A DNA stretch of 64,000 nt from BOG-224 sp963783505 (lineage in GTDB: Bacteria; Acidobacteriota; Terriglobia; Bryobacterales; Bryobacteraceae), in assembly GCA_963783505.1 (NCBI GenBank), contig CAWAOP010000051.1, forward strand, positions 12,366 to 76,365, written 5' to 3'. The notes below the pieces were generated by a model. It was not told the DNA's origin. It was given only the letters and a program-made list of their open reading frames with translations, and did not search any database. Of the stretch, positions 9,089 to 18,012 are shown in pieces (the stretch's first letter is position 1; every line of letters begins with the position of its first letter). The position numbers and the translations under genes were made by a program.

Positions 9089-10267
9089 ATGAACCGACCG
9101 ATACATGAATGGTTGCGACAAGCCGCTTGGATCTTGTTGTGCGCTCTGGTCTTCTCGCTTCCGTTTGAAAAAGGAATCCAGTTTTCCGGGCTGGGAACGA
9201 TTTCGCGCGTACTGGGAGAAGCGGCCTTTCTCGCCGGTGTGACGGCAGCCCTTTACCAGCGGGGTATAAGGCGGCCCAACGCCGCGTTGCTCCTGGCCGC
9301 GGTGTTCGTGGCGTGGGAGGGCCTGACCTGGCTGTGGAGTTATTCGCGCTACGCGACGGCGGTCCGATTCCTGACTTTGGCGCAGCTCCTGGCGATGGCG
9401 TGGCTGGTCTGGGAAATGTGCCGGACGAAAGCGCAGACGCTGCGGCTCGTTGAGGCGTACGTCGCCGGCGCCGCGGTATCCTCCGCTTGGACCATCTCGC
9501 GGGCGTTTCTCAACGTCCAGACGCATTGGCGAAGGTTCGCCACGGCCGGGTTCGACCCTAATGACTTGGGCGTCACGCTGGCCATAGCGCTCGCTTTCGC
9601 CTTGTATCTGAGCGTGAAGCTGCGCGGGCTGGGGGCCTGGCTGGCGCGGCTGGCCGCGGCGCTGACGATTGAAGCGGTATTACTGACGGCGTCGCGGACG
9701 GCTCTAGTCGCGGCGCTCGCCAACATCGTGTTTCTCCCGCTCATCTGGCGAAGCGCGAAGGCCGGGCAACGCGTTTCGACGGTGGTTCTGCTCGTGGCGC
9801 TGGCGCTCGGCCCGTTCCGGCTCGCTCCCCAGGCGGCCCGGGCGCGGCTGGCTACCCTTCCGGCCGAAGCGACGGCCGGCACCATGCATGACCGCACGCG
9901 GATCTGGAAAGCCGGCCTCCAGTTGTTCCAGCGGCGTCCAATCGCCGGCGTCGGATTCGGGGCCTATCCCCAAGCCGCGTACCCGATACTGCGCATCCAC
10001 TACAACGCGCACAACACTTTCCTCTCGGTTCTGGTGGAAGCCGGAATCGTCGGGTTCGTGCTTTGGAGCGCGCTGCTGGGCGTCCTGATATGGTATGTCC
10101 GGCTGCTGCCCGCCAAAGAGCGCGCGTTTTGGATCACGGCACTCACGGTCTGGGCCATCGGCGTGCTGGCGGTGGCTTGGGAGCATCGCAAACCCACGTG
10201 GATCGTCTTCGCGCTCATCATGACCGCGTGGGGGCGGGCGTTTCGTACGGAGGAGCGCGAGGCTTGA
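9089..10267 (+). CDS. O-antigen ligase/polymerase-like membrane protein (Wzy/WaaL type)
   Basis: This is a 392-residue polytopic membrane protein with about ten hydrophobic segments and the PF04932-type core. The large loop near residues 280-320 carries HDRTRIWKAGLQLF then GVGFGAYPQ and HYNAHNTFLSVLVEAGIVGF. The His in HNTFL is typical of O-antigen ligases and polymerases. It probably polymerises or ligates surface glycan at the periplasmic face. The ATG at 9089 (MNRPIHEW) is preferred over a GTG at 9017 because the extra residues are not conserved in character and GGGAA lies upstream of 9089. It overlaps the next glycosyltransferase by 4 bases. Confidence 0.88.
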   Translation: MNRPIHEWLRQAAWILLCALVFSLPFEKGIQFSGLGTISRVLGEAAFLAGVTAALYQRGIRRPNAALLLAAVFVAWEGLTWLWSYSRYATAVRFLTLAQLLAMAWLVWEMCRTKAQTLRLVEAYVAGAAVSSAWTISRAFLNVQTHWRRFATAGFDPNDLGVTLAIALAFALYLSVKLRGLGAWLARLAAALTIEAVLLTASRTALVAALANIVFLPLIWRSAKAGQRVSTVVLLVALALGPFRLAPQAARARLATLPAEATAGTMHDRTRIWKAGLQLFQRRPIAGVGFGAYPQAAYPILRIHYNAHNTFLSVLVEAGIVGFVLWSALLGVLIWYVRLLPAKERAFWITALTVWAIGVLAVAWEHRKPTWIVFALIMTAWGRAFRTEEREA

Positions 10268-11373
10268 AGATCCGCGTACTGGAAACTCTGGCGTCGCTTC
10301 GGCGCGCGGGCGCCGAGCGCGTGGCCGTGTCTCTCGCCTGCGGGCTCGACCGCGAGCGCTTCGAGCCGAGGGTCGTATCGCTCTATCCCCCGTTCGAGGG
10401 CGGTTACGAACCTGCGCTCGAACGGGCGGGCGTGCCGGTGGAGCAGCTCGGCAAGCGGCCCGGTTTCGATCCGAGAATGTGGCTCCGCATCGCCAGAGCC
10501 ATTCGCGAGTTTCGGCCACACGTGGTCCATACGCATTCCTACGTCATGCGGTATGTGTGGCCGGCGCGCCTGGCGACCGGTGGAGGAGCGATCGTACACA
10601 CGGTGCACAACCTCGCGGATAAAGAAGTCGATTGGGTGGGCCGCGCGATCCATCGCGCCGCATTTCGAGCGGGCGCGCTGCCCGTAGCGATTTCCGGCGA
10701 GGTGGCGCGCTCGTTCGAGCGCGTCTACGGGTTCGCGCCTGTGGCGACCATTCCGAACGGAGCCGACGTTCGCAACGGATACCGCCCGGATGCGCGTGAG
10801 AAGTGGCGGCGCGCGCACGGCTTTGGAGAGGGCGATTTGCTGGTAGTTTCCGTCGCTCGTTTCGAGCCGCAGAAGAATCCGTTGGGATTGATTGAAGCCT
10901 TCACGCGCGGCCTCGCGACGCATCCCGGCTCGCGTCTGGTGATGGCCGGGCAGGGCAGCCTGTTGGAACCCAGCCGCCGCCGCGCCGCCGAATTGGGAGT
11001 GGACGCGCGCGTCCATTTCCTGGGCCTGTGCCTGGATGTCCCGGAGCTTCTTTCCGCGTGCGATCTGTTCGCGCTGGCTTCCGGATGGGAAGGCGCGTCG
11101 GTTGCCATCGTGGAGGCCATGGCGGCGCGATTGCCGGTAGTAGCCACGGCCGTTGGCGGCGTCCCCGAACTGGTTGCGCAAGGCGAGACAGGGGTCCTCG
11201 TTCCGCCCGGAGACGTCACAGTATTTGCGGCTGCGCTGGCCGCGCTGGCCGCAGATCCGGAGCGCAGGCGCGCCATGGCGGAAGCGGCCAGCCGGCGCGC
11301 GCTCCTGTTCGAAACCAGCGCGATGGCGAAGGCCTACGCCGAGGTGTTCGAGCGCGCCGTCTCGCGGCCCTAA
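10264..11373 (+). CDS. Glycosyltransferase family 4 protein
   Basis: This 369-residue GT-B fold glycosyltransferase starts at a TTG (10264) that overlaps the previous stop (TTGA), with GGAGGAG just upstream. The N-terminal half has the DxHRxH-like acceptor region HVVHTHSYVMRY. The C-terminal GT4 domain has VVSVARFEPQKNPLGLIEAF, the loop MAGQGSLL, and the nucleotide-sugar motif GWEGASVAIVEAMAARLPVVAT (E-x7-E class). It is cytoplasmic and adds a sugar to a lipid-linked or surface glycan; donor and acceptor are unknown. It belongs to the cluster 9089-14682. Confidence 0.93.
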   Translation: MKIRVLETLASLRRAGAERVAVSLACGLDRERFEPRVVSLYPPFEGGYEPALERAGVPVEQLGKRPGFDPRMWLRIARAIREFRPHVVHTHSYVMRYVWPARLATGGGAIVHTVHNLADKEVDWVGRAIHRAAFRAGALPVAISGEVARSFERVYGFAPVATIPNGADVRNGYRPDAREKWRRAHGFGEGDLLVVSVARFEPQKNPLGLIEAFTRGLATHPGSRLVMAGQGSLLEPSRRRAAELGVDARVHFLGLCLDVPELLSACDLFALASGWEGASVAIVEAMAARLPVVATAVGGVPELVAQGETGVLVPPGDVTVFAAALAALAADPERRRAMAEAASRRALLFETSAMAKAYAEVFERAVSRP

Positions 11374-11398
11374 TCCGTCCGTAGGGCTACAGGAGATC

Positions 11399-11609
11399 AA
11401 CCGCTGAGACGCGGAGACGCAGAGTTTTCTTGAGTTCTCCGCGATCTCCGCTCCCTCGGCTGGCGGACCTGCGGGCTGACAAGAATCTCCAGAAATGTCT
11501 TGCACGCTTTTGGCGGCTTGTAGCGCCTCCGGATTCGTGCGCCGAGTCCGCAGAGCCCGCAAAGGGTTTCTAATTCGCTCTTTCTCGGCGTCTCGGCGCC
11601 TCGGCGGTT
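11399..11609. repeat. Noncoding element bounded by 26-bp inverted repeats
   Basis: The arms 11399-11424 and 11584-11609 are inverted copies with about 4 mismatches in 26 (left arm begins AACCGCTGAGACGCGGAG). The 160 bases between have no open reading frame worth calling. The element fills the 288-base gap inside the polysaccharide cluster, which is otherwise tightly packed. A related motif is seen at about 36285-36315 (CTCCGCGGCTCCGCGGTT). Confidence 0.65.
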
Positions 11610-11661
11610 ATGCTAAGTTTTGCCTTACGGACGGATTATGGTCGCGGAGCGGGGCGGCGTT

Positions 11662-12787
11662 ATGACGCACGTGCTGCACCTGATCACGGGGCTGGACGCC
11701 GGGCGGCGCGGAAACGCAGGCGGCGCGCTTGAGCGTGGAACTGCGCCGGCGCGGCTGGGACGTCGCGGTGGCTTCGCTGCTGCCGCCGGGCAGCGAGGCT
11801 CGGGGGCTGGCCGATGCGGGCGTTCCGGTTTTTACTCTGGGGATGCGGGCGGGGATGCCCGATCCGCGGGGGCTCGCCAGACTGGCGGATCGCCTGCGCA
11901 TTTTCAGACCCTCGATTCTGCATGCCCACATGTTTCACGCGAACATGCTGGCGCGGGCCGTGCGCCTGATTTGCCCCGTGCCCGTCGTGATCTCGACCAT
12001 CCACAGCGTGGCCGAATCCGGCCGCAAGCATGGAGAGAGCGTCCGGCTGCGCGACCTGGCGTACCGATATACCGGATGGCTCGACGACGCCGTCGTGGCC
12101 GTCGGCAACGCCGTAGCCGAGCGTCATCGAACGGCGCGGGCCGTGGACCGGAGCAAGCTGCGCGTGATTCCGAACGGCGTGGATACTTCCCTTTTCCGCC
12201 CCGATTCGGAGCGGCGCGCGCGGGTGCGGCGCGAACTCGGGATCGAGGGGCGATTCGTATGGCTCGCGGCCGGCCGCCTGATGTGGAAGAAGGACCATGC
12301 GACATTGTTCCGCGCTCTAGCCAAGGCGGGAGAGGCCACTCTTTTGATCGCGGGCGATGGGCCTCTGGAAGAAGAACTCCGCTCGCTTGTGCGCGAGCTC
12401 GCGATTGACGCGCGTTTCCTGGGCCATCGCGGCGATATGCCTGGATTGATGAACGCGGCCGATGGGCTGGCGCTTTCATCGGTGGTGGAAGGGCTCCCAA
12501 TGGCGCTTCTCGAAGCTGCGGCGAGCGGACTCCCCGCGGTGGCGACGGACGCAGGCGGGGCGCGCGAGATCATAGTGGATGGGGAAACAGGCTTCATTGC
12601 GCGCATCCGGGACGCCGGCGCGCTTGGCGCGGCGATGCGCAGGCTGATGGAAATGCCCGCGAACGCCAGGCAAGCCATGTCCGAGGCCGCGCGGCGGCAA
12701 GCCGGCCGGTTCACGATCGAATCCGTTGTCTCGCGCTGGGAAGAGTTGTACCGCGAGTTGTTGGAGAAGGCAGACCGATGGATGTGA
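11662..12787 (+). CDS. Glycosyltransferase family 4 protein (frameshifted near 11702)
   Basis: This is a GT4 glycosyltransferase of about 375 residues once repaired. It begins MTHVLHLITGLDAG (ATG 11662) in one frame and continues SVELRRRGWDVAVASLLPPGS in the next. Removing one G from the GGG at 11701-11703 restores the family sequence GLDAGGAETQAARLSVEL. Later motifs are ILHAHMFHANMLARA, the GT4 core LAAGRLMWKKDHATLFRAL, AGDGPLEEEL and SSVVEGLPMALLEAAASGLPAV. It overlaps the following methyltransferase start (12778). A single extra base in a G-run is more consistent with a read or assembly error than with decay, because the rest is well preserved. Confidence 0.85.
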
Positions 12788-13549
12788 CCAACCGCTACGT
12801 GCTCGAATTTCGCGCGGCGGATTGCGGCGCGGACGCCCGGCGCGGAAATCCTGGATTTCGGATGCGGCGCGGGTGAGTTGGTTTCGGCCGGACGCGCGGC
12901 GGGGCTCGACATGCGGGGCGCCGACGTTTTCTATTCCGGTTCCGATGCGCGGGCCGAGGCCATCGCCGCGGGCCGCCTGGGATCGTGCGTGTTCGAGATA
13001 CAGGAAGGGAAGCTGCCGTTCGCGGATGCGAGTTTCGATGGAGTGGTCAATAACCAGGTTATGGAGCACGTCGAGGACCTGGGCGGCGCGCTGAGCGAAA
13101 TCCACCGCGTGCTGCGGCCCGGCGGCGTAGCGCTGAGCATTTTTCCTTCGCGCGACGTATGGCGGGAAGGCCACATCGGCATTCCGTTCTCGCATTGGTT
13201 CCCCCGCGGCGGCCGGGCGCGGATGGCTTATACCACCGCATTGCGCAATCTCGGCCTCGGCACATGGAAGGGGCAAGCGGCTACGCGGCGGCAATGGGCC
13301 CACGATAAGCTGGCATGGATTGACGCGTACACCCATTACCGTTCGCGCCGGGAGATTTTCGCGACCTTCAATCGATACTTCAGGAATGAACTCTGCGAGC
13401 CGGATTACATCCTCTTCCGCCTGCGCGACAAGCCTTGGCGGGCTCCGCTGGCGCAACTGCTGTATGTGCCGCTCGTCGCGGCGCTGGCGAGCGCGGTGTT
13501 CCGCAAGCTGGCGTTTCTCGTGATTGTCTCCAGGAAGGACACGCGGTGA
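12778..13549 (+). CDS. SAM-dependent methyltransferase (frameshifted near 12809)
   Basis: This is a class I methyltransferase of about 256 residues after repair. The start MDVTNRYVLE (ATG 12778) is followed by an apparent extra T in GAATTTCGC at 12808-12810. Dropping it gives a smooth reading into motif I, EILDFGCGAGELV. Downstream are motifs typical of Methyltransf_11: FDGVVNNQVMEHVEDL and HRVLRPGGVALSIFPS. It probably methylates a glycan or lipid-linked sugar, given its place between two glycosyltransferases. It overlaps the preceding gene by 10 bases and the following one by 4 (GTGA). Confidence 0.86.
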
Positions 13550-14682
13550 GGATCGCGTACGTTGTGACGCGGGCCGACGCCGTGGGCGGGGCGACCATCC
13601 ACGTAATGGAGATGGCGAAGGCCATGCTGGAGCGCGGGCACGAAACCGCCATCTTCACGGGCGGCAGCGGCCCAGCGGCGGATAAGCTGGCGGAATCCGG
13701 CGCGCCCGTCCACCGCCTCCGTTACTTACGGCGCGCCGTCAACCCGTGGCGCGATCTCCGCGCGCTCATCGAGTTGATGGCCGCGCTCCGCGGCTACCAT
13801 CCCGATCTGGTTTCCGCGCACACCGCCAAGGCGGGTTGGCTCGGGCGCGCGGCGTGCGCCCGGCTGGGAATTCCGGCCGTCTACACGCCGCACGGTCTTC
13901 CGGTTGGTGGACGCATGCGCGGTGCCCAAGGAGTTTTGTTCGCCGCGGCCGAGCGCATTGCAGCGCCATGGGCCCGGGCGATCATCTGCGTCGCGGAGGC
14001 CGAGCGCCGGCTGGCGCTGGAGCGGGGGCTGGCGGATGCGGAACGGTTGGTGGTCATCCACAACGGCGTGCGTGCGATTCCCGGCAATATGCGTGCGAAC
14101 GCGGGCGCCTCGCCGCCCCGAATTGTTTCCGTGGCCCGCTTCGAAGAGCCCAAAGACCACGCCACGCTCCTGCGCGCAGTCGCCAAGCTGGCCGGCCAGG
14201 AGTGGGAACTGGATCTTGTAGGCGACGGTCCCGCGGAATCGGCTTGCCGCGATTTGGCCGCGCAGATTGGCATCGGCGGGCGCGTTCGGTTCCTGGGCTA
14301 TCAGGCCGACACGGTTTCCGCGCTGGCAGGCGCTCAGATTTTTGTTTTGTCTTCGCGCTCGGAAGCGTTTCCGCGCACCGTGCTTGAAGCTATGCGCGCA
14401 GGATTAGCCATTGTCGCCACGGACGTAGGAGGAGTGGGAGAGGCCGTCGAGCATGAACGCAATGGACTGTTGGTCCCTCCCGGCGATGCGGACGCGCTGG
14501 CAGCCGCGCTCGAACGGATCGTCGGGGATGCCAGCCTTCGAACTCGCCTCGGAACCGCGGCGAGAGCGACGTATGAAACGCGTTTCCGGATAGAGACGAT
14601 GGTGGAGAGGACGTTAGCCGTATACGCCGAAACGCTCGGAGGGCCGGGCGTGCGGCATGAAGGCGAAGTCCGGGACCGATAG
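13546..14682 (+). CDS. Glycosyltransferase family 4 protein
   Basis: This is a 378-residue GT-B glycosyltransferase. The GTG start at 13546 overlaps the methyltransferase stop (GTGA). The N-terminal half carries RADAVGGATIHVMEMAKAM and DLVSAHTAKAGWLGR. The C-terminal GT4 half has RIVSVARFEEPKDHATLLRA, LVGDGPAESACR and SSRSEAFPRTVLEAMRAGLAIV with the E-x7-E pattern. It resembles the WcaA/EpsD-like branch used in capsule and exopolysaccharide assembly. It is the last gene of the polysaccharide cluster. Confidence 0.93.
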   Translation: MRIAYVVTRADAVGGATIHVMEMAKAMLERGHETAIFTGGSGPAADKLAESGAPVHRLRYLRRAVNPWRDLRALIELMAALRGYHPDLVSAHTAKAGWLGRAACARLGIPAVYTPHGLPVGGRMRGAQGVLFAAAERIAAPWARAIICVAEAERRLALERGLADAERLVVIHNGVRAIPGNMRANAGASPPRIVSVARFEEPKDHATLLRAVAKLAGQEWELDLVGDGPAESACRDLAAQIGIGGRVRFLGYQADTVSALAGAQIFVLSSRSEAFPRTVLEAMRAGLAIVATDVGGVGEAVEHERNGLLVPPGDADALAAALERIVGDASLRTRLGTAARATYETRFRIETMVERTLAVYAETLGGPGVRHEGEVRDR

Positions 14683-15037
14683 GAGCCAGATCGCTGAAGG
14701 GGCGAAAGCAAGCCGACGGCAAAGCCGTACGGGCGGCGCGGACCGGGGCAGGGGTGGTGAGACGATTGGCGGCCACGGGCCGGCGTGTGGGGACCTATTT
14801 CCATGGGAGCGTCTCACTAGGTCGGCTCGGATTGTGATAAGAGGGGACTGGAGGCTGGGACGAGGCCGGGCCGACGGTCCGTTTCGTGGCTGCTACGCAA
14901 TCGGCTACGCCAATGAACGCGGGCCAGCCAGGGTATTACCGGCCGCCACACTGCTGGAAAGCCCGTTGATCGCAACCAAGAAAGATACGTAAAGTCCGTG
15001 GACCTATCGTCATCAATGGTGATTCCATTATGGTCGG
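14683..15037. other. Intergenic gap at left border of the R-M cluster
   Basis: This 355-base stretch lies between the polysaccharide cluster and the XRE controller gene. No gene, tRNA or repeat is recognised. The final 60 bases before 15038 are visibly AT-richer than the flanks (for example CATCAATGGTGATTCCATTA) and are the likely promoter and operator region of the controller gene. Confidence 0.5.
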
Positions 15038-15268
15038 ATGGATAGGCAACGGCAAGAAGCCCGGATTCAAAGGACGTTCGGTGATCGAATACGGCATCTT
15101 CGAAAGCAAAAAGGGTTTTCACAGGAATCGCTAGCGTTGGCCTGTGATCTCGACCGGTCGTATATCGGCAGTGTCGAACGGGGCGAACGAAACATCAGCC
15201 TGCTGAATATCTACAAAATCGCCGCGGCATTGAGCGTTCCCGCGAAGGAGTTGTTCAATGCCCGATAA
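15038..15268 (+). CDS. XRE-family controller protein of the R-M cluster
   Basis: This is a 76-residue single-domain helix-turn-helix protein. The HTH is plain: FGDRIRHLRKQKGFSQESLA, then ACDLDRSYIGSVERGERNIS, then LLNIYKIAAALSVPAKELF. Size, sequence and position match the C-proteins that delay restriction-enzyme expression when a type II R-M system enters a new host. Its stop codon overlaps the first codons of the HNH gene by 11 bases, so both are made from one message. C-boxes upstream could not be confirmed by eye. Confidence 0.9.
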   Translation: MDRQRQEARIQRTFGDRIRHLRKQKGFSQESLALACDLDRSYIGSVERGERNISLLNIYKIAAALSVPAKELFNAR

Positions 15269-15959
15269 GCCAACCCGCATCCCAAGAGAGCTTCTGGAAA
15301 GGGTAGAGGCTGTAACGAACAAACGGGCGCGATTTGTTCTGGACCGCATCGTGAAGAACGGCGCCGTCACCACCGAGGAAATCAATCGGGCTGGCTACGA
15401 CCACCCGCCCCGCGCTGCTCAAGACGCCAAGGACCTTGGCTTTCGTATCAAACGCATCACGGTTAAACATACGAATGGCCGCTCCATCGCCGCATACGCT
15501 TTTGACGAGGGGGAGCTTGATCCAAGCAAGGCGGGGCGTCGAGCGCTACCCAAGAAAGATCGGGATGCGATCATTCGTGCCTCTGGCGGTGAATGCCAGC
15601 TCTGCGGAGCCGAGCACAATTTGCAGGCGGATCACCGCATCCCGTATGAAGTAGCAGGGGAAGCTCCTGTAGGAGAAGAGGCGCCGTTTCAAGTTCTTTG
15701 CGGCTCATGCAATCGGAAAAAATCGTGGGCTTGTGAACACTGCCAAAATCGCCTCGAACAATGCGACCCCGACATCTGCCGAGATTGCTATTGGGCTGAG
15801 CCGGCCGACTACAACCACATCGCCATGCAGCAGCAGCGCCGTGTAGACCTTAGTTGGATAGGCGATGAGGTCAGGAATTTTGAGCGACTGCGCCGCGAGG
15901 CGAATCTGCACGGCAGAAGCGTGTCGGACGAAATCAAAAACAGGGTAAAACGGCGTTAG
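15258..15959 (+). CDS. HNH endonuclease, putative type II restriction enzyme
   Basis: This is a 233-residue protein. The N-terminal part (1-100) looks like a winged-helix DNA-binding region. The HNH domain spans about residues 100-170: GGECQLCGAEHNLQADHRIPYEVAGE, then FQVLCGSCNRKKSW, with the catalytic His in DHRIP. Two further CxxC pairs (CEHCQNRLEQCDPDICRDC, residues about 160-180) suggest additional zinc binding. It lies between a controller gene and a convergent adenine methyltransferase, so restriction is the best reading. The recognition site cannot be deduced. Its stop (15957-15959) overlaps the end of the methyltransferase on the other strand. Confidence 0.88.
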   Translation: MPDKPTRIPRELLERVEAVTNKRARFVLDRIVKNGAVTTEEINRAGYDHPPRAAQDAKDLGFRIKRITVKHTNGRSIAAYAFDEGELDPSKAGRRALPKKDRDAIIRASGGECQLCGAEHNLQADHRIPYEVAGEAPVGEEAPFQVLCGSCNRKKSWACEHCQNRLEQCDPDICRDCYWAEPADYNHIAMQQQRRVDLSWIGDEVRNFERLRREANLHGRSVSDEIKNRVKRR

Positions 15960-16865
15960 GCGAATAAGCTCGTCTGCGTGGCAAAATCCCCAAGCGAAAG
16001 CGTCTTGCCGCTCCCGCTTGCGGGAATTCCACGAGACAGGTACAGTGACTCAATCGTGACGTCATCACGGCCGTTGAGCGTGGCTTGGCTGGAGCGGCCT
16101 ACGTCCAGCAGAACTCTGCGGGCGACCGTTTCAGGCAGTGGCTCACCGTAATTGCGCTCCCCGCAAGAACCGTCGTAGCTCAGAATGAAGGGGTACCCGC
16201 TTCTCGTTCAAAATCGTCAGTGCATTTATCATTTGATCGCGGCTAACCCCCGAAACGTACCGCTGGTCCCTGCCCTGGCTCGTACCCTGATAGGGTGGGT
16301 CCAAGTAGAAAAAATCGCCTTTCTGCGCCGAGAGAAACAGAGGCAGAAAATCTTCGTGCACAGCCTGGCACCTGCCAGCTAGGATTCGATGAGCGCCGAA
16401 TAGCTCTGCCTTCATCAGCTCGGGGCGCGTGCCTGTTCTGCGTTTATCGGGTGACTGGTTGAACTCTCCCGCAGGGTTGAAACGAACGGCGTTTTTCACG
16501 CACCGAGCCAGCAGGTACAGTAGTTTGGCGGGGCTGCGGTCGAGATTGAACTCTGTCCGAATTTCGTAGTAGGCAGCGATGGGCTTTTGGCGTTCCCGAT
16601 GCCACAGCTTCGCGTACTGGTCAGCAGCATCCTTTGGGTTGTCGATTACCATCTCCCAGAGCCGGACAAGGGGTTCGAGCGCGTCCCCGATCAAGTACGA
16701 TGGAAACGTTGACCGGGATGCCGCCGCCAAAGTAACGGCTGCTGAACCTGCGAACGGCTCAACAAGGCGCATGTAACGACCGGCCGGAACGTGGCTCAGA
16801 ATAGCGGCGGCCAGCCTGCGTTTGCTTCCTTGATACGGAATTGGATGGGGAACGGAGAATCGCAA
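15956..16865 (-). CDS. D12-class DNA adenine methyltransferase (frameshifted near 16191)
   Basis: This N6-adenine methyltransferase of the Dam/M.DpnIIA class (D12) is about 302 residues after repair. It has the SAM-binding motif PYQGSKRRLAAAILSHVP, then RLVEPFAGSAAVTLA, and the catalytic motif DFFYLDPPYQGT. The open frame stops at 16143, but dropping one base of the GGGG run at 16190-16193 continues it as VPFILSYDGSCGERNYGEPLP and on to a TAA at 15956-15958, giving the normal C-terminus for the class. The start is a TTG at 16865 with GAGG upstream. It is convergent with the HNH gene and presumably protects the site that enzyme cuts. Confidence 0.9.
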
Positions 16866-17161
16866 CAGTCTATCCTCTACCGATCCTAATGGTACACAAA
16901 GTCATCATATCGACAAAAGCCCCGGGAACCAATAGGCCTTCAGAAACAGCCAGGACCGATGCCTTTTTCTGCAGCATTGCTGCACCCACGATTCCGGCAC
17001 TCGTCAATGCTTACGTGTTGTTTAGCGGTTGCATCCTGAGGCGTCTCTGCCTCTAAAGGATCGGTACCGATGTCCGTTCTACCTCGAGCTGGCGCGCCAT
17101 TGTAGGCGGCCCTGCGGAGCGGCGCGAGCACGCGGGCGAGAATGAGCCGGCAGCCGGTTCA

Positions 17162-17306
17162 GGTTAACGCCCTTTTCGACAAAGCCTTGGGTAGCGAGGC
17201 AAATCCATCAAGCCCCGGAACGGGCGAAAGAACTCCCTTACGGCCCGTTCCGGGGCTCTTACGGTTATTGGTGCCTCCCAGGGCTCGCGCCCAATAAGCG
17301 TTAACC
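17162..17306. repeat. 145-bp element with 9-bp perfect terminal inverted repeats
   Basis: The ends are GGTTAACGC (17162-17170) and GCGTTAACC (17298-17306). Inside is a strong hairpin built from CCCCGGAACGGGC and GCCCGTTCCGGGG. A partial copy of the right end, inverted, lies at 17505-17540 (GGTTAACGCCCATTGGGC). There is no open frame. It looks like a small non-autonomous (MITE-like) element. Confidence 0.65.
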
Positions 17307-17350
17307 GAAGGCGGCGCGCGAAACTTGTGGGGCAGAATGGTATCCTGCGC

Positions 17351-17441
17351 GCCGGTTGCCAACCGGCGCCGGGGGAGGCCGTTTTACAGGCGTTAGCGGA
17401 GGCGGGTTACCAACCCGCCGCAGGTTGTCAACCTGCCCCAC
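17351..17441. repeat. Cluster of three short palindromes (REP-like)
   Basis: Three hairpins share one design: 17351-17367 (GCCGGTTGCCAACCGGC), 17401-17419 (GGCGGGTTACCAACCCGCC) and 17420-17436 (GCAGGTTGTCAACCTGC). Each has a GGTT..AACC core. The last runs into CCTGCCCCAC (17432-17441), a 10-mer that recurs at three other palindromic sites in the window. Confidence 0.7.
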
Positions 17442-18012
17442 GGGTCTCAGCATTTTGTCGGCTGAGTCCTGAGTTTCCCGGCATTATCGGCCGAAAATGC
17501 CCTTGGGTTAACGCCCATTGGGCTCGCGGCCTGGGCTACTAGCTTTCGCCTTGACGGGCTTGAGAGCGGACTTGGAGATTCGCTACATCTATGAGCCCGT
17601 GGCGAAAGTGAGTGCGCTGGAAAACCGGGTACGGGCAACGAAATTCCGCGGCGAGCGGATTCTTGTTTCCAGCGGGTTAGTAGGACGGAATTTCGAAGCC
17701 AGTCCCCGCTTTTCCGACTCGACGAGTTTTGCCACGGGCTGCTAGACTCTAACGATCTACTTCGAAACGAGAGACCCCACCACCTTTATGTCGCGCGCCC
17801 CGCGGGAAGCCGCAGGCCTGACGCGCGGCCGCGATGAATTAGTATAGAGTCTTCATGGCGGCTGCAGAGCGCGGACAAGCGCCCCCCACGCTACATCGAG
17901 GGATGCCAAATCCGCGCCAGTGGCGTCCGCCGTGGAAATGTCGCTCACGAAAGCAACGCTCAGCCACGGGCGGAAGAACCGGGCCGGGCGCACGTTCTAC
18001 GAGGAGAACGGA

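Larger units (their letters stand above)
16866..18012. other. 1.1-kb noncoding region rich in palindromes
   Basis: No credible gene is seen on either strand. The left 250 bases hold the promoter region of the methyltransferase and are relatively AT-rich. From 17160 on, the sequence is a series of inverted repeats, listed separately (17162-17306 and 17351-17441), plus a third partial copy of the first element at about 17505-17540. The right 200 bases precede araB and include its GAGGAG ribosome site. Confidence 0.7.

Noticed and set aside
10000..11562. A 520-codon minus-strand frame opposite the glycosyltransferase
   Set aside because: It is composition-driven antisense to a well-supported GT4 gene and crosses a gene boundary and a repeat.
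9017..16865. One continuous genomic island from the polysaccharide cluster through the R-M genes
   Set aside because: No flanking repeats, integrase or tRNA link the two. The R-M part looks separately acquired, and the glycan genes have host-like composition.
16940..17131. A 63-codon minus-strand frame with several cysteines next to the methyltransferase gene
   Set aside because: No zinc-ribbon spacing or start signal is visible. It lies in the promoter region and is probably chance.
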